Positions 1 through 6,980 of a DNA stretch of 21,178 bases are shown here, piece by piece. Made by a program: the position numbers and the translations under genes. Position 1 is the first letter of the stretch; each line of letters begins with the position of its first letter. The notes beneath the pieces are model-generated. The model searched no databases and was not told the DNA's origin. It was given only the letters and a program-made list of their open reading frames with translations. This DNA comes from CAZMCC01 sp964564695 (GTDB lineage: Bacteria > Planctomycetota > Phycisphaerae > Phycisphaerales > UBA1924), in the NCBI GenBank assembly GCA_964564695.1, contig CAZMCC010000070.1, positions 1 through 21,178 on the forward strand, written 5' to 3'.

Positions 1-55
1 CATCCCCATCCCCGCCGATCATCGCCCGCGGTCGTTGGGTTGTTCAGAAGTCCCT

Positions 56-241
56 ATGGTCGAGAACTTTGATATTATCATTAGCGAGTCGCGGGTTGAA
101 CACCTCCAGCAAATTCGACGCGACGCGAAACTGACACAATTTCGTGAGACACTGCGACCGGTCATGTCGCTGCCGCCCGAAACGAGGGACCGCCCTACGC
201 CAACATTGATTCGTCGGAGCAACGCACTACGTGGCTGGTGA
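56..241 (+). CDS. Possible small hypothetical protein (weak)
   Basis: A 61-codon frame opens with ATG at 56 and closes with TGA just before the DUF2726-like gene on the other strand. The product would be charged and mostly helical, without a recognisable domain, signal peptide or membrane segment. An AGAAG stretch about 6 bases upstream is a poor ribosome binding site. The first 240 bases look noticeably more AT-rich than the rest of the window, and codons such as ATT, ACA and CAA are used here but rarely elsewhere. It may therefore be a real small gene, a fragment of a transferred gene, or simply intergenic DNA. I do not recognise a family. Confidence 0.2.
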   Translation: MVENFDIIISESRVEHLQQIRRDAKLTQFRETLRPVMSLPPETRDRPTPTLIRRSNALRGW

Positions 242-268
242 GTCCCGCACCACGTTGGAAGGACACTC

Positions 269-862
269 TCACCGATTTGCGCTGGTGGGTGGTGTGGGCG
301 CCAACCGCTGGCGGATCTGCTCCGCGACGGCCCGCGGGTCGTACGACCTCGCGGCGGGTACGTGCAGGATGGGGAGCCCGGCCGCGGCGCACACGGCGTC
401 GATGAAGCCGTCGCGGGCCTGGCGATCCGGGCGGGCATGGCTGCGGTCGTCGAACTCGACGACCAGTCGCGGGCGGGTCGAGCCCGCATCGCAAAGCACG
501 AAGTCGAGCTGCTTGCGGTCAATCTTGTTCTGGGCCGTCTGCCATCGGGACGCGTTGGCGGAGCGCGACACGCTGACCTCAAGCACCTCAGCAAGGCGAA
601 CGCTCGGAAAGATCGAGAGCACCGCACCGCCCGCGGACGGGTCAGCTCCCTCGAGCATCCGCACCGCCGCGTTGAGCACGGGGAGGAATGCCTTCTCGCC
701 AGGGGACATCAGTGACTCACGAGCGCGGTAGGGGAACGAGTCGTCCAGCCGGCCGCGGGGCGACGACTTGAGGAGCCCGAGCCGCCACGCAATGTGCCAA
801 AGTACTCCAAGGACAATGAAGACCGGAACGAGCATCACGAGAGGTCGAAGGGCGTCAACCAT
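269..862 (-). CDS. DUF2726-like membrane-anchored protein
   Basis: This is a 197-residue protein if started at ATG 862, where the sequence begins MVDALRPLVM and runs straight into a hydrophobic segment (about residues 8-29). A longer reading from 964 adds 34 unconvincing residues. The cytoplasmic part resembles DUF2726. It has a phenylalanine/proline-rich lead (SPGEKAFLPVLNAAV, about 53-67), a central KIDRKQLDFVLCD segment (about 113-125), then RLVVEFDD (132-139) and a terminal LPILHVPA strand (163-170). The D120 and E137 strands recall the restriction-endonuclease-like fold with which DUF2726 is often compared, and the family often sits beside topoisomerase-type zinc fingers, absent here. 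No substrate is known. A nuclease-like or nucleic-acid-binding role at the membrane is inference. No clear Shine-Dalgarno is visible. Confidence 0.75.
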   Translation of the reverse strand: MVDALRPLVMLVPVFIVLGVLWHIAWRLGLLKSSPRGRLDDSFPYRARESLMSPGEKAFLPVLNAAVRMLEGADPSAGGAVLSIFPSVRLAEVLEVSVSRSANASRWQTAQNKIDRKQLDFVLCDAGSTRPRLVVEFDDRSHARPDRQARDGFIDAVCAAAGLPILHVPAARSYDPRAVAEQIRQRLAPTPPTSANR

Positions 863-972
863 GGCGGATGCAGCATACCGAATGGAACGGGGAGCCGTGA
901 GGTGCTGAACACCGGTTGACAAATGCACGCGCGCACGAGGCACCAGCTCCACGACTCTGTGCACCCGTGCCC

Positions 973-1002
973 CCGGGCTCCACGGCTTTGAGCGGAGCCC
1001 GG
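973..1002. terminator. GC-rich hairpin
   Basis: CCGGGCTCC at 973-981 pairs perfectly with GGAGCCCGG at 994-1002 around a 12-base loop. No T-run follows on either strand, so a classical intrinsic terminator is not certain. It may be part of a dispersed structured repeat. Confidence 0.35.
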
Positions 1003-1049
1003 TGCGTTCACCCTCGCTTGCGCGTCGGGCTCGTCAAGACTGGACGCGA

Positions 1050-1071
1050 TGCGGGGGCTGCTGCCCCCGCA
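1050..1071. terminator. Short-loop GC hairpin
   Basis: TGCGGGGGC at 1050-1058 pairs with GCCCCCGCA at 1063-1071 around the loop TGCT. The stem is perfect and very stable. It lies about 180 bases beyond the stop of the leftward secreted-protein gene. There is no T-run, so terminator function is uncertain. Confidence 0.35.
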
Positions 1072-1126
1072 CCACCGCGATCGCGATGACGTTCGCGCGA
1101 CGACCGTGCGTGTGGCGCCACCGTGC

Positions 1127-1223
1127 ACGCCTCCCCCTCGTTTGCTCGGCTCTCGCGCCGAGCAAGCATTTCCCCCTCCGCCCGGGCGGAGGGGGATCGC
1201 GCTCTGCGGTGCGCGGAGGGGGA
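1127..1223 (-). repeat. Structured intergenic repeat, copy 3 (minus strand)
   Basis: Read on the minus strand, this has the same order of elements as the copies at 3647 and 16608. First is a CCCTCCGC/GCGGAGGG hairpin (here a perfect 26-base palindrome, 1171-1196). Then comes a second hairpin with stem TTGCTCGGC / GCCGAGCAA (1142-1150 with 1157-1165), followed by a GGGGGAGGCGT motif. An extra half-arm, GCGGAGGGGGA, lies at 1213-1223. The third, CCCTCTCCCTCGG-type hairpin of the other copies is missing. It lies 30-130 bases past the stop codon of the leftward secreted-protein gene. Confidence 0.7.
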
Positions 1224-1252
1224 TCTTTTTCACTCGCTTGCGCTCGCGGCCC

Positions 1253-1762
1253 TTATCGGCGGCGGCGGCCCATGGCCAGGGCGCCCAGGCCGAGCAGGGC
1301 GCCGGCGCCGGGGGCGGGGACGGCGGAGACTTCGATGTGGTAGCTGCCTTCGGAGAAGAACTGGCTATCGATGTTGATCATGTACGCGCCGGGGGCGGCG
1401 GCGGCGAGGGTGATGACGTCGTGGGCGCCGACGGTGCTCTGGGCGCCCGAGCTGTCGTAGTTGCCGGGGAAGTAGAGGAAGAGGTCGTTGTCGGAGCCGC
1501 CGAGGCTGTCGAGGGTGAGGGTGAGGGGGCCGCCGGGCCAATCGAGGCGATAGACGTCGTCGCCGCCGTCCCAGATGTCGAAGATGTGGATGCCGCTGTC
1601 CCAGCCGTCGTTGTCGTCGGCGGCGCCGGCGGTGGATCCGGAGGCGGCGCCGCCGGGGCCGAGGGGGCCGAGGATGGGCTGGCCGGCGAAATCGGCGAGG
1701 GCCGGGGCGGCGAAGGCGAAAACGGCGAGGGACATCAGACGGGCGGTCGTGGGCGTACGCAT
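1253..1762 (-). CDS. Secreted PPC-like protein with PEP-CTERM-type sorting tail
   Basis: This is a 169-residue exported protein. The start at 1762 is supported by an AGAGGAG ribosome binding site. A signal peptide (about residues 1-23, ending APALA-D) is followed by a glycine- and aspartate-rich domain of beta-strand character. The motifs YRLDWPGGPLTLTLDSLGG and DNDLFLYFPGNYDSSG, then PGAYMINID, resemble a bacterial pre-peptidase C-terminal (PPC) domain. The last 22 residues (VPAPGAGALLGLGALAMGRRRR) have the layout of a PEP-CTERM signal: a Pro-containing motif, a hydrophobic helix and an arginine cluster. The usual glutamate is replaced by alanine (VPAPG), a variant I associate with planctomycetes. 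Known biology of such tails is exosortase-mediated sorting to the cell surface. The substrate or ligand is unknown. No exosortase lies in the window. Confidence 0.8.
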   Translation of the reverse strand: MRTPTTARLMSLAVFAFAAPALADFAGQPILGPLGPGGAASGSTAGAADDNDGWDSGIHIFDIWDGGDDVYRLDWPGGPLTLTLDSLGGSDNDLFLYFPGNYDSSGAQSTVGAHDVITLAAAAPGAYMINIDSQFFSEGSYHIEVSAVPAPGAGALLGLGALAMGRRRR

Positions 1763-1928
1763 CAGCGGGGCTCCTCTGGGGAGATGGGTGGCCGTCCCGA
1801 AGTGCTCGGAGAAGGCTTGGAGTTTTACCATACCTTCGCGCGTGGGATGCCGCAAATCTGTGGCAACAAACATTTTCCGGGGCGGGCGGATTCGGGGGTG
1901 TTCCCCCACGCCCGGGTATGCTGCCCGC

Positions 1929-2327
1929 GTGCCCATTCTCGGTGTCCACCACGTCGCGATCATCTGCTCGGACTACGGCGCATCGCGCCGGTTCTATGTC
2001 GAGGTGCTCGGGTTGCGCGTCGTGCGCGAGACGAGGCGCGAGGAGCGGCGGTCGTACAAGCTGGACCTTGTGCTACCCCCCCACCCCGACGGCGTGCAGG
2101 TCGAGTTGTTCAGCTTTCCCGATCCGCCGTCGCGCGTGACCAACCCTGAGGCGCGCGGGCTGCGGCACCTGGCGTTGCGCGTAGCCGGGTTGGACGCGGA
2201 ACTGGCACGCCTGGCAGGGCTGGGCGTTGATGCCGAACCGGTTCGCGTCGACGAGCTGACCGGAGGGCGGTTTACGTTCATCCGGGATCCGGATGAGCTG
2301 CCGATCGAGTTGTATGAGGATGGATGA
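1929..2327 (+). CDS. VOC-family (glyoxalase I-like) protein
   Basis: A single-domain vicinal-oxygen-chelate protein of 132 residues. The GTG start at 1929 is the only sensible initiation codon, because upstream sequence in frame is antisense to the secreted-protein gene. Paired beta-alpha-beta-beta-beta modules are visible. The first begins ILGVHHVAIIC, and the second contains LRHLALRV and ends FIRDPDELPIELYE. Probable metal ligands by family analogy are H8 (or H7), E59, H80 and E127. This matches the small YaeR/glyoxalase-like subgroup. The family covers glyoxalases, dioxygenases and resistance proteins, so the substrate cannot be read from sequence. No strong Shine-Dalgarno is seen. The last 50 bases overlap the end of the convergent regulator gene. 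The gene is divergent from the secreted protein, with 166 bases between starts. Confidence 0.82.
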   Translation: MPILGVHHVAIICSDYGASRRFYVEVLGLRVVRETRREERRSYKLDLVLPPHPDGVQVELFSFPDPPSRVTNPEARGLRHLALRVAGLDAELARLAGLGVDAEPVRVDELTGGRFTFIRDPDELPIELYEDG

Positions 2328-3501
2328 CAACAATCGACGCGATCTCTCGCGCCTCACCGCGCTCTCGCACGCGGCCCGCGGCTTCACTCGGCCGCTCCCG
2401 CCCGCACTCCACGCGCCGCAACTCATTCCGCGACTGCACACCCGCCTCCCGATACACCCGCCCCGCGTGCCGTTGCACCGTCCCGCGCGTGATCCCCATC
2501 CGCCGCGCGATCTCCTCCATGGTCAGCTCCGTGAGCAGCAGTTCACGCACCCGGTCCCGCCGCGCCGACGCGCGCCGCTCGTGCCGATACTCCCTCCTCT
2601 TCCGGCGGATCTCGATGTCCCCCGGCCGCGCCACCTCGCGCCCATACAGCAGCCCCGCCGAGATGTGCGTCACGAACTCGTTCCACCCCTGCCTCGTCGT
2701 CATCGACACGTGCCGCACGCGGTGACACCGCTCGCACGCCGGCGCAAACGCGTGCCCCCACGGCACGCGCCGCATCACGCGCGCGAGCTGCCCCCCCTCC
2801 TCCGCGAAATCCAGCAGCGTCGCCGGCGGCACCGGGAAGTACACCCGCCTCACGAGCCGCCCGCAGTGCGCCCCATGCGGCAGACCCGGACAGACAAACA
2901 CCCACCCGCGGAACCGCCGCTCAGACACCCGCGCGCCCCGCATCCGATACCTCCGAACGTCCGGCACACGCCGCAGATCGAACTGCAAGTCCGGCGGCAC
3001 ACGCTCGTGCAGCGTCTGCCAGAACGTCCCCCACACCCCGTCGGCACCCCGCCCCCGATACCCGCTCGGATCCAGCACCGACGGCGCCCACACGTGCGGC
3101 ACCGGATTCCCCGGTTTCCCGCACGACCTCGCGTTGTACCGAACTACCTTGAACACCCCGCTCCGCATCCACCCCCGCAGCGACTCCCCGTGCCGTCCCA
3201 GCCGGTCCGCGGCGTCCCGCCAGTCCATCCCCGGCCAATCCACGCGCACCGGCTTGCACAGCCGCGCGATGTCGCTCGACACGATCGGAATGTCGTGCTC
3301 CTCACGCGCCAGGATCGCGTCCTCCGTGTCCGGATGCAGGTCGGTCGCCACCAGCCGTGTGTCCGACGCCCGGATGCACAGGCACCACGCCCGCATCGGG
3401 CGAACCGGCGCGCGCCGCTGCGCCCGTTCCGCCCGCGCAACGAGTTCCTCCGGCGTGAGCCGATTTATGGCCTCCAGCAATGCCCAATCGATGTCGTCCA
3501 T
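2278..3501 (-). CDS. Dual-HTH regulator with Cys cluster, LuxR-like C-terminus
   Basis: A 407-residue protein starting MDDIDWALLEAINRL at 3501 behind a GGGAGGG ribosome binding site. An N-terminal segment DWRDAADRLGRHGESLRGW (about 93-111) looks like a helix-turn-helix of excisionase or MerR style. A central region carries C204-x8-C213 and C256-x2-C259, a likely zinc-binding set (FVCPGLPHGAHCG; CERCHRVRH). Residues about 321-362 (LTMEEIARRMGITRGTVQRH, followed by AGRVYREAGVQSRNEL) form a LuxR/sigma-region-4-like helix-turn-helix. The basic linker IEIRRKRREYRHERRASARR precedes it. The overall family is not one I can name. Similar mixed proteins may be a lineage-specific group. It is divergent from the MmeI-like gene, and a 30-bp palindrome lies between them. 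Autoregulation or control of the RM gene is inference. The C-terminal 45 residues overlap the VOC gene antisense and may not be conserved. Confidence 0.72.
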   Translation of the reverse strand: MDDIDWALLEAINRLTPEELVARAERAQRRAPVRPMRAWCLCIRASDTRLVATDLHPDTEDAILAREEHDIPIVSSDIARLCKPVRVDWPGMDWRDAADRLGRHGESLRGWMRSGVFKVVRYNARSCGKPGNPVPHVWAPSVLDPSGYRGRGADGVWGTFWQTLHERVPPDLQFDLRRVPDVRRYRMRGARVSERRFRGWVFVCPGLPHGAHCGRLVRRVYFPVPPATLLDFAEEGGQLARVMRRVPWGHAFAPACERCHRVRHVSMTTRQGWNEFVTHISAGLLYGREVARPGDIEIRRKRREYRHERRASARRDRVRELLLTELTMEEIARRMGITRGTVQRHAGRVYREAGVQSRNELRRVECGRERPSEAAGRVRERGEAREIASIVVIHPHTTRSAAHPDPG

Positions 3502-3602
3502 GGGACCCTCCCGCTCAGTGCGTCCCGCGAGTCTGACACGCCGTGCCCGCACGTCCAGTCCCCGGCCCGGCAACATCGCTTTTTTCGAGCAGTACGCGCC
3601 CT

Positions 3603-3632
3603 AACGACGCATTTGCGCGCAAAAGCGTCATT
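3603..3632. promoter_or_regulatory. 30-bp palindrome, candidate operator
   Basis: The 12-base core TTTGCGCGCAAA (3612-3623) is perfectly palindromic. It is flanked by GACGC on the left and GCGTC on the right, each separated from the core by one A. Extending to AA/TT at the ends gives 13 of 15 matched pairs over 30 bases, with mismatches only at 3605/3630 and 3611/3624. It sits about 100 bases upstream of the regulator start and 235 bases upstream of the MmeI-like start. Its size suits a dimeric DNA-binding protein. Which protein binds is unknown. Confidence 0.45.
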
Positions 3633-3646
3633 CGCGGCGCTTCAGA

Positions 3647-3770
3647 TCCCCCTCCGCAACGCGGAGGGGGCATGCTTGATCGGCGTCCAGCCGATCAAGC
3701 GCGGGGGAGGGCGTCTTCCCCCCTCTCCCTCGGGGCTTTGACCGAGGGTGAGGGCAGGGGTGAGGGCTCC
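3647..3770 (+). repeat. Structured intergenic repeat, copy 1
   Basis: Three hairpins lie in series. CCCCCTCCGC (3648-3657) pairs with GCGGAGGGGG (3661-3670) around AAC. GCTTGATCGGC (3674-3684) pairs with GCCGATCAAGC (3690-3700) around GTCCA. CCCTCTCCCTCGG (3721-3733) pairs with CCGAGGGTGAGGG (3742-3754) with one T-T mismatch. The element ends GGCAGGGGTGAGGGCTCC and is followed by a C/T-rich tract. It matches the element at 16608-16742 module by module, and the minus strand at 1127-1223 in its first two modules. Confidence 0.8.
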
Positions 3771-3866
3771 GTCGCCTACTTCCTCCTCCTTCCTGCTACG
3801 ACTTGCCTCCTCCTCCCTCCTTCCGCCCCGCCGCGCCCCACCAGATTCGGTACCATCTGCCCGCCC

Positions 3867-5657
3867 ATGCGACTGTCCCTCTCCGAAATCCGCGCCAACG
3901 CCATGAAGTTCGCCGCCGAGTGGGCGGACGTCGCCAGCGAGCGCGCCGAGGCGCAAGCCTTCTGGATCGAGTTGTTCGCGGTCTTCGGCCTGAAACGCAA
4001 ACAGGTGGCGACCTTCGAGGAGAAGGTCAAGAACCTCAAGGGTGCCTACGACCGCATCGACGTCTTCTACTCCGGCGTCATGATCGGCGAGCACAAGAGC
4101 GAAGGCGAGGACCTCTCCAAGGCCGCAAGTCAGGCGTTCGACTACGCCCAATCGCTTGTCCGAGAAGAACGCCACAGCGAGTCCCCCGACTTCATCGTCG
4201 TCTCCGACTTCAAGACGATCGCTGTCTACGACCTCAACGCTGCCGATCCCGGCGAACCGATCGCGCGATTCAGGACCGCCAAGCTCCACGAGAACATCAA
4301 GCACCTCGGCTTCCTCTCCGGCTACACCGCCAAGCCGGTCGACCCCGAAGACCCCATCAACATCGAGGCCGTTGAAGTACTCGGCAGGCTCCACGATGCG
4401 CTCGAGCGCGACAGCAAATACACGGGTCACAAGCTCGAGCGCTTCCTCGTCCGCGTCCTCTTCTGCCTCTTCGCCGACGACACCGCCATTTTCGAGAATG
4501 ACGAGTTCAAGACGCTGGTGAAGGAGTCCCGAACCGACGGAAGCGATCTGGGCCTCCATTTAGACCGCTTCTTCAAGGTTCTCGACCAGGACAAGTCCGA
4601 CAGGCCCGCCAAGCTCCCCGAGAGCCTCCGCGAGCTCCCGTACGTCAACGGCGAACTCTTCAAGGAGGACTTGGACTTCGCCGACTTCGACGCCGCCATG
4701 CGGGACGCGCTGATCGAATGCTGTGAATTCAACTGGTCCCGCATCAGCCCCGCCGTCTTCGGCTCGCTCTTCCAGTCCATCATGGCCGGCGATGAAGGCA
4801 AGCGGAAGCGCCGCCAGATCGGCGCCCACTACACCAGCGAACGCGACATCATGAAGCTCGTCCGCTCGCTCTTCCTCGACGACCTCCAAGCCGAGCTCGC
4901 CGCCTGCGGGAAGGACAGGAAGAAGCTCCAGGCCTTCCAGGACAAACTCGCCTCCCTCCGCTTCCTCGACCCCGCCTGCGGCTGCGGCAACTTCCTCGTT
5001 GTCACCTACCGTGAACTCCGCGAGCTCGAGCTCCAGGCGCTCTGGCTCCTCCACGGCGGCAAGATCGACTCCGCACGCCTCCTGCTCGACTCCCTCCTCA
5101 AGGTCGACGTCGACCAGATGCACGGCATCGAGATCGAGGAATGGCCCGCTCGCATCGCCGAGGTCGCCATGTGGCTCATCGACCACCAGATGAATCAGAA
5201 GGTCGGCGAGGCGTTCGGCCAGCCCGTGCGTCGCCTGCCGCTCAAGAAGTCCGCAAAGATCGCGATTGACAACGCGCTGCGGATCGACTGGAACAACGTG
5301 CTCCCCGCCAAGCGATGCAGCTATGTGCTGGGAAACCCGCCGTTCGTGGGCAAGCAGTTCATGACTGAAGCGCAGGATGCCGATATGGCGGACGTCTGCG
5401 GCCACATAAAGGGCGCTGGTCTTCTGGACTTCGTGACCGCGTGGTACGTGATAGCCACCCGCTACTTGAGAGGTACAAAGGCTCGCGCCGCCTTCGTCTC
5501 GACCAACTCAATCTGCCAGGGCGAGCAGGCCGCCACGCTCTGGCCCGCGCTCCTGAAGGCGGGGCTCAAGATCGGGTTCGCACATCGCACGTTCCAATGG
5601 ATGAGTGAAGCGCGTGGCACGGCTCATGTGCATGTGGTAATCGTGGGCTTTGCATTG
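3867..5657 (+). CDS. MmeI-type (type IIL) restriction-modification enzyme, N-terminal part
   Basis: This is the first about 597 residues of a single-polypeptide endonuclease and adenine methyltransferase. It begins MRLSLSEIRANAMKFAAEW at ATG 3867. The N-terminal nuclease domain shows D65-x9-E75-x-K77 (YDRIDVFYSG, MIGEHKS), with the same spacing as the D-ExK site of MmeI. A helical connector with EVLGRLHDALERDSKYTGHK and a VLFCLFADDTAIFEND segment follows. The methyltransferase then has GAHYTS (319-324), motif I DPACGCGNFL (from 368) and motif IV NPPF (490-493), typical of N6-adenine methylation. After GFAL (about residue 597) the frame runs into a poly-C tract and loses all similarity, although it stays open to 5900. 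The C-terminal half resumes at 5934 in a different frame. As read the gene is broken. The catalytic parts all look intact. Confidence 0.88.
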
Positions 5658-5933
5658 TCCCCCCCCCCCCCCCCCCCCCCACCCCCCCCCCACCCCCCCC
5701 CGGGCGGCCACCGCTGCCCCACACCCGCTGCCCCCACGAGCCCACATCGCACCTCAGAGTGCGGCCGCCNNNNNNNNNNGGGGGGCAGCGGCCACCTCCC
5801 TGGCCCCCCCCCCGAAGGGGGGGGTCAAAAACGGGGTTCGCAAACCCACCGTTCAATGGGGGGGGGGAAGGCGGGGGCACGGCCCTTTGGATTTGGTTAA
5901 TGTGGGGTTTTCCTTTTCCCCCCCCCCCCCCCG
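5658..5933. other. Assembly gap with homopolymer-rich flanks
   Basis: Ten Ns lie at 5770-5779. On the left is a tract of about 42 bases that is nearly pure C (from 5659, two A interruptions). On the right are runs of C and G near 5804-5824, 5858-5867 and 5918-5932. None of this resembles the clean coding sequence on either side, and MmeI relatives have only a few residues between the two flanking motifs. The most likely reading is damaged consensus or wrongly joined reads around a scaffold gap. A GCGGCCGC octamer (NotI site) directly precedes the Ns. Confidence 0.8.
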
Positions 5934-6980
5934 AACAGACTTATTACCGATTACGGCGCCGACGGCGAGCACCCCACCACCACGTCCGCTCGCAACATCA
6001 GTCCTTATTTGGTTGAAGGGGCCGACATCGTGGTCACGCCGCGCTCCGGCCCGATCTGCGATGTGCCGCCCATCGTGTTCGGAAGCATGCCCAACGAGGC
6101 CAAGCCCAGGCGCAAGGACTTGGAGGGCAGAGTCTCACCCGAAGAGTTGGAGCAGCGGCTCAGCGACCAACTCCTGATGACCACCGCCGAGCGCGATGCG
6201 CTCTTGCAGGCCGAGCCTTCGGCCAAGCGGTGGATTCGGCGGATCTACGGCTCCGAAGAATTCATCAACGGGATCGAGCGCTGGTGCCTTTGGCTGGTCG
6301 GAATTACTCCGGCCGAGCTCCGCGCAATGCCCGAGGTCATGAAACGCGCGGATGTCGTCCGCCGAAACCGGGAGGCGAGCAAGCGAAAGACTACCAGAGC
6401 TCTTGCCGGCACTCCGTACCTGTTCGGCGAGCGTCGTCAGCCGACAACTTCGTACTTGCTCATTCCCTCCGTATCTTCGGAGACCCGTCTGTACATTCCG
6501 ATGGGGTTCATGCCCTCGGAGGCCATTGCGAGCAACCTCGCGCTGGTCATCCCCGCTGCAGCGAACTACCACTTCGGCGTACTTACCAGCGACATGCACA
6601 TGGCTTGGGTGCGCCAAGTATGCGGGCGGCTCAAGTCGGACTTTCGCTATTCCAACAAACTGGTCTACAACAACTTCCCTTGGCCGCAGAACGTCAGCGA
6701 CAAGCAGACCGCCGCCGTCGACGTCGCCGCCCGGCACGTCCTCACCGTCCGCGACACCTTCAAGGGTCAGACCCTCGCCGATCTCTACGACCCTCTCGCC
6801 ATGCCCAAGGCGCTCCGCGACGCCCACAAGGATCTCGACCGTGCCGTCGACAAGTGCTATCGCTCCGCCCCCTTTTCGAGCGAGCGGGCCCGCGTCGAGT
6901 ACCTCTTTGAGCTCTACCAGAAACTGACCGCTCCCCTGACGGCACCCGCAAAGTCCGCGAAGCGGGCACGAGGGGCATGA
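5934..6980 (+). CDS. MmeI-type restriction-modification enzyme, C-terminal part (target recognition)
   Basis: These 348 residues continue the enzyme that starts at 3867. Coding similarity resumes with NRLITDYGADGEHPT at 5934 and goes on ISPYLVEGADIVV, PICDVPPIVFGSMPNEAKP and EEFINGIERWCLWL. This is the segment order that links methyltransferase to target recognition domain in MmeI relatives. Later landmarks are YLLIPSVSSE, YHFGVLTSDMHMAWVRQVCG, SDFRYSNKLVYNNFPWP and a C-terminal helical part (LADLYDPLAMPKALRDAHKD). Together with the N-terminal part the protein would be about 945 residues, close to the roughly 920 of MmeI. There is no ATG near the beginning, which fits a continuation rather than a separate gene. 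The recognition sequence cannot be deduced by eye. Confidence 0.85.
   Translation, partial: NRLITDYGADGEHPTTTSARNISPYLVEGADIVVTPRSGPICDVPPIVFGSMPNEAKPRRKDLEGRVSPEELEQRLSDQLLMTTAERDALLQAEPSAKRWIRRIYGSEEFINGIERWCLWLVGITPAELRAMPEVMKRADVVRRNREASKRKTTRALAGTPYLFGERRQPTTSYLLIPSVSSETRLYIPMGFMPSEAIASNLALVIPAAANYHFGVLTSDMHMAWVRQVCGRLKSDFRYSNKLVYNNFPWPQNVSDKQTAAVDVAARHVLTVRDTFKGQTLADLYDPLAMPKALRDAHKDLDRAVDKCYRSAPFSSERARVEYLFELYQKLTAPLTAPAKSAKRARGA

Larger units (their letters stand above)
863..1252. other. Intergenic stretch rich in GC hairpins
   Basis: No credible gene is seen here. Reading left to right it holds a 9-bp stem (973-981 with 994-1002), a 9-bp stem with a four-base loop (1050-1058 with 1063-1071), a 10-base CGCGATCGCG palindrome soon after, and the minus-strand copy of the structured repeat family (1127-1223). 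Long frames across it are side effects of high GC. Confidence 0.6.
3502..3866. other. Divergent intergenic region
   Basis: No gene is seen between the regulator (leftward from 3501) and the MmeI-like gene (rightward from 3867). The region contains the palindrome at 3603-3632, copy 1 of the structured repeat (3647-3770) and a C/T-rich tract up to about 3840. Promoters for both genes must lie here, but no convincing -35/-10 pair could be picked. Confidence 0.6.

Noticed and set aside
1049..2149. Long forward frame of 366 codons
   Set aside because: It is antisense to the secreted-protein gene over most of its length, with low-complexity Val/Gly/Glu runs. The minus-strand gene has a ribosome binding site, signal peptide and sorting tail.
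2293..3741. Forward frame of 482 codons rich in Pro/Arg/His
   Set aside because: It is a GC shadow of the regulator gene on the minus strand, lacks any domain and runs into the repeat element.
3647..3770. Riboswitch upstream of the MmeI-like gene
   Set aside because: The same element occurs next to unrelated genes and on the other strand downstream of a gene, and no known riboswitch core is recognisable.
5659..5701. Poly-C tract as a phase-variation homopolymer in the RM gene
   Set aside because: Phase-variable tracts are short, keep coding sequence on both sides and lack Ns. Here several unrelated homopolymers and a gap make an assembly fault more likely.
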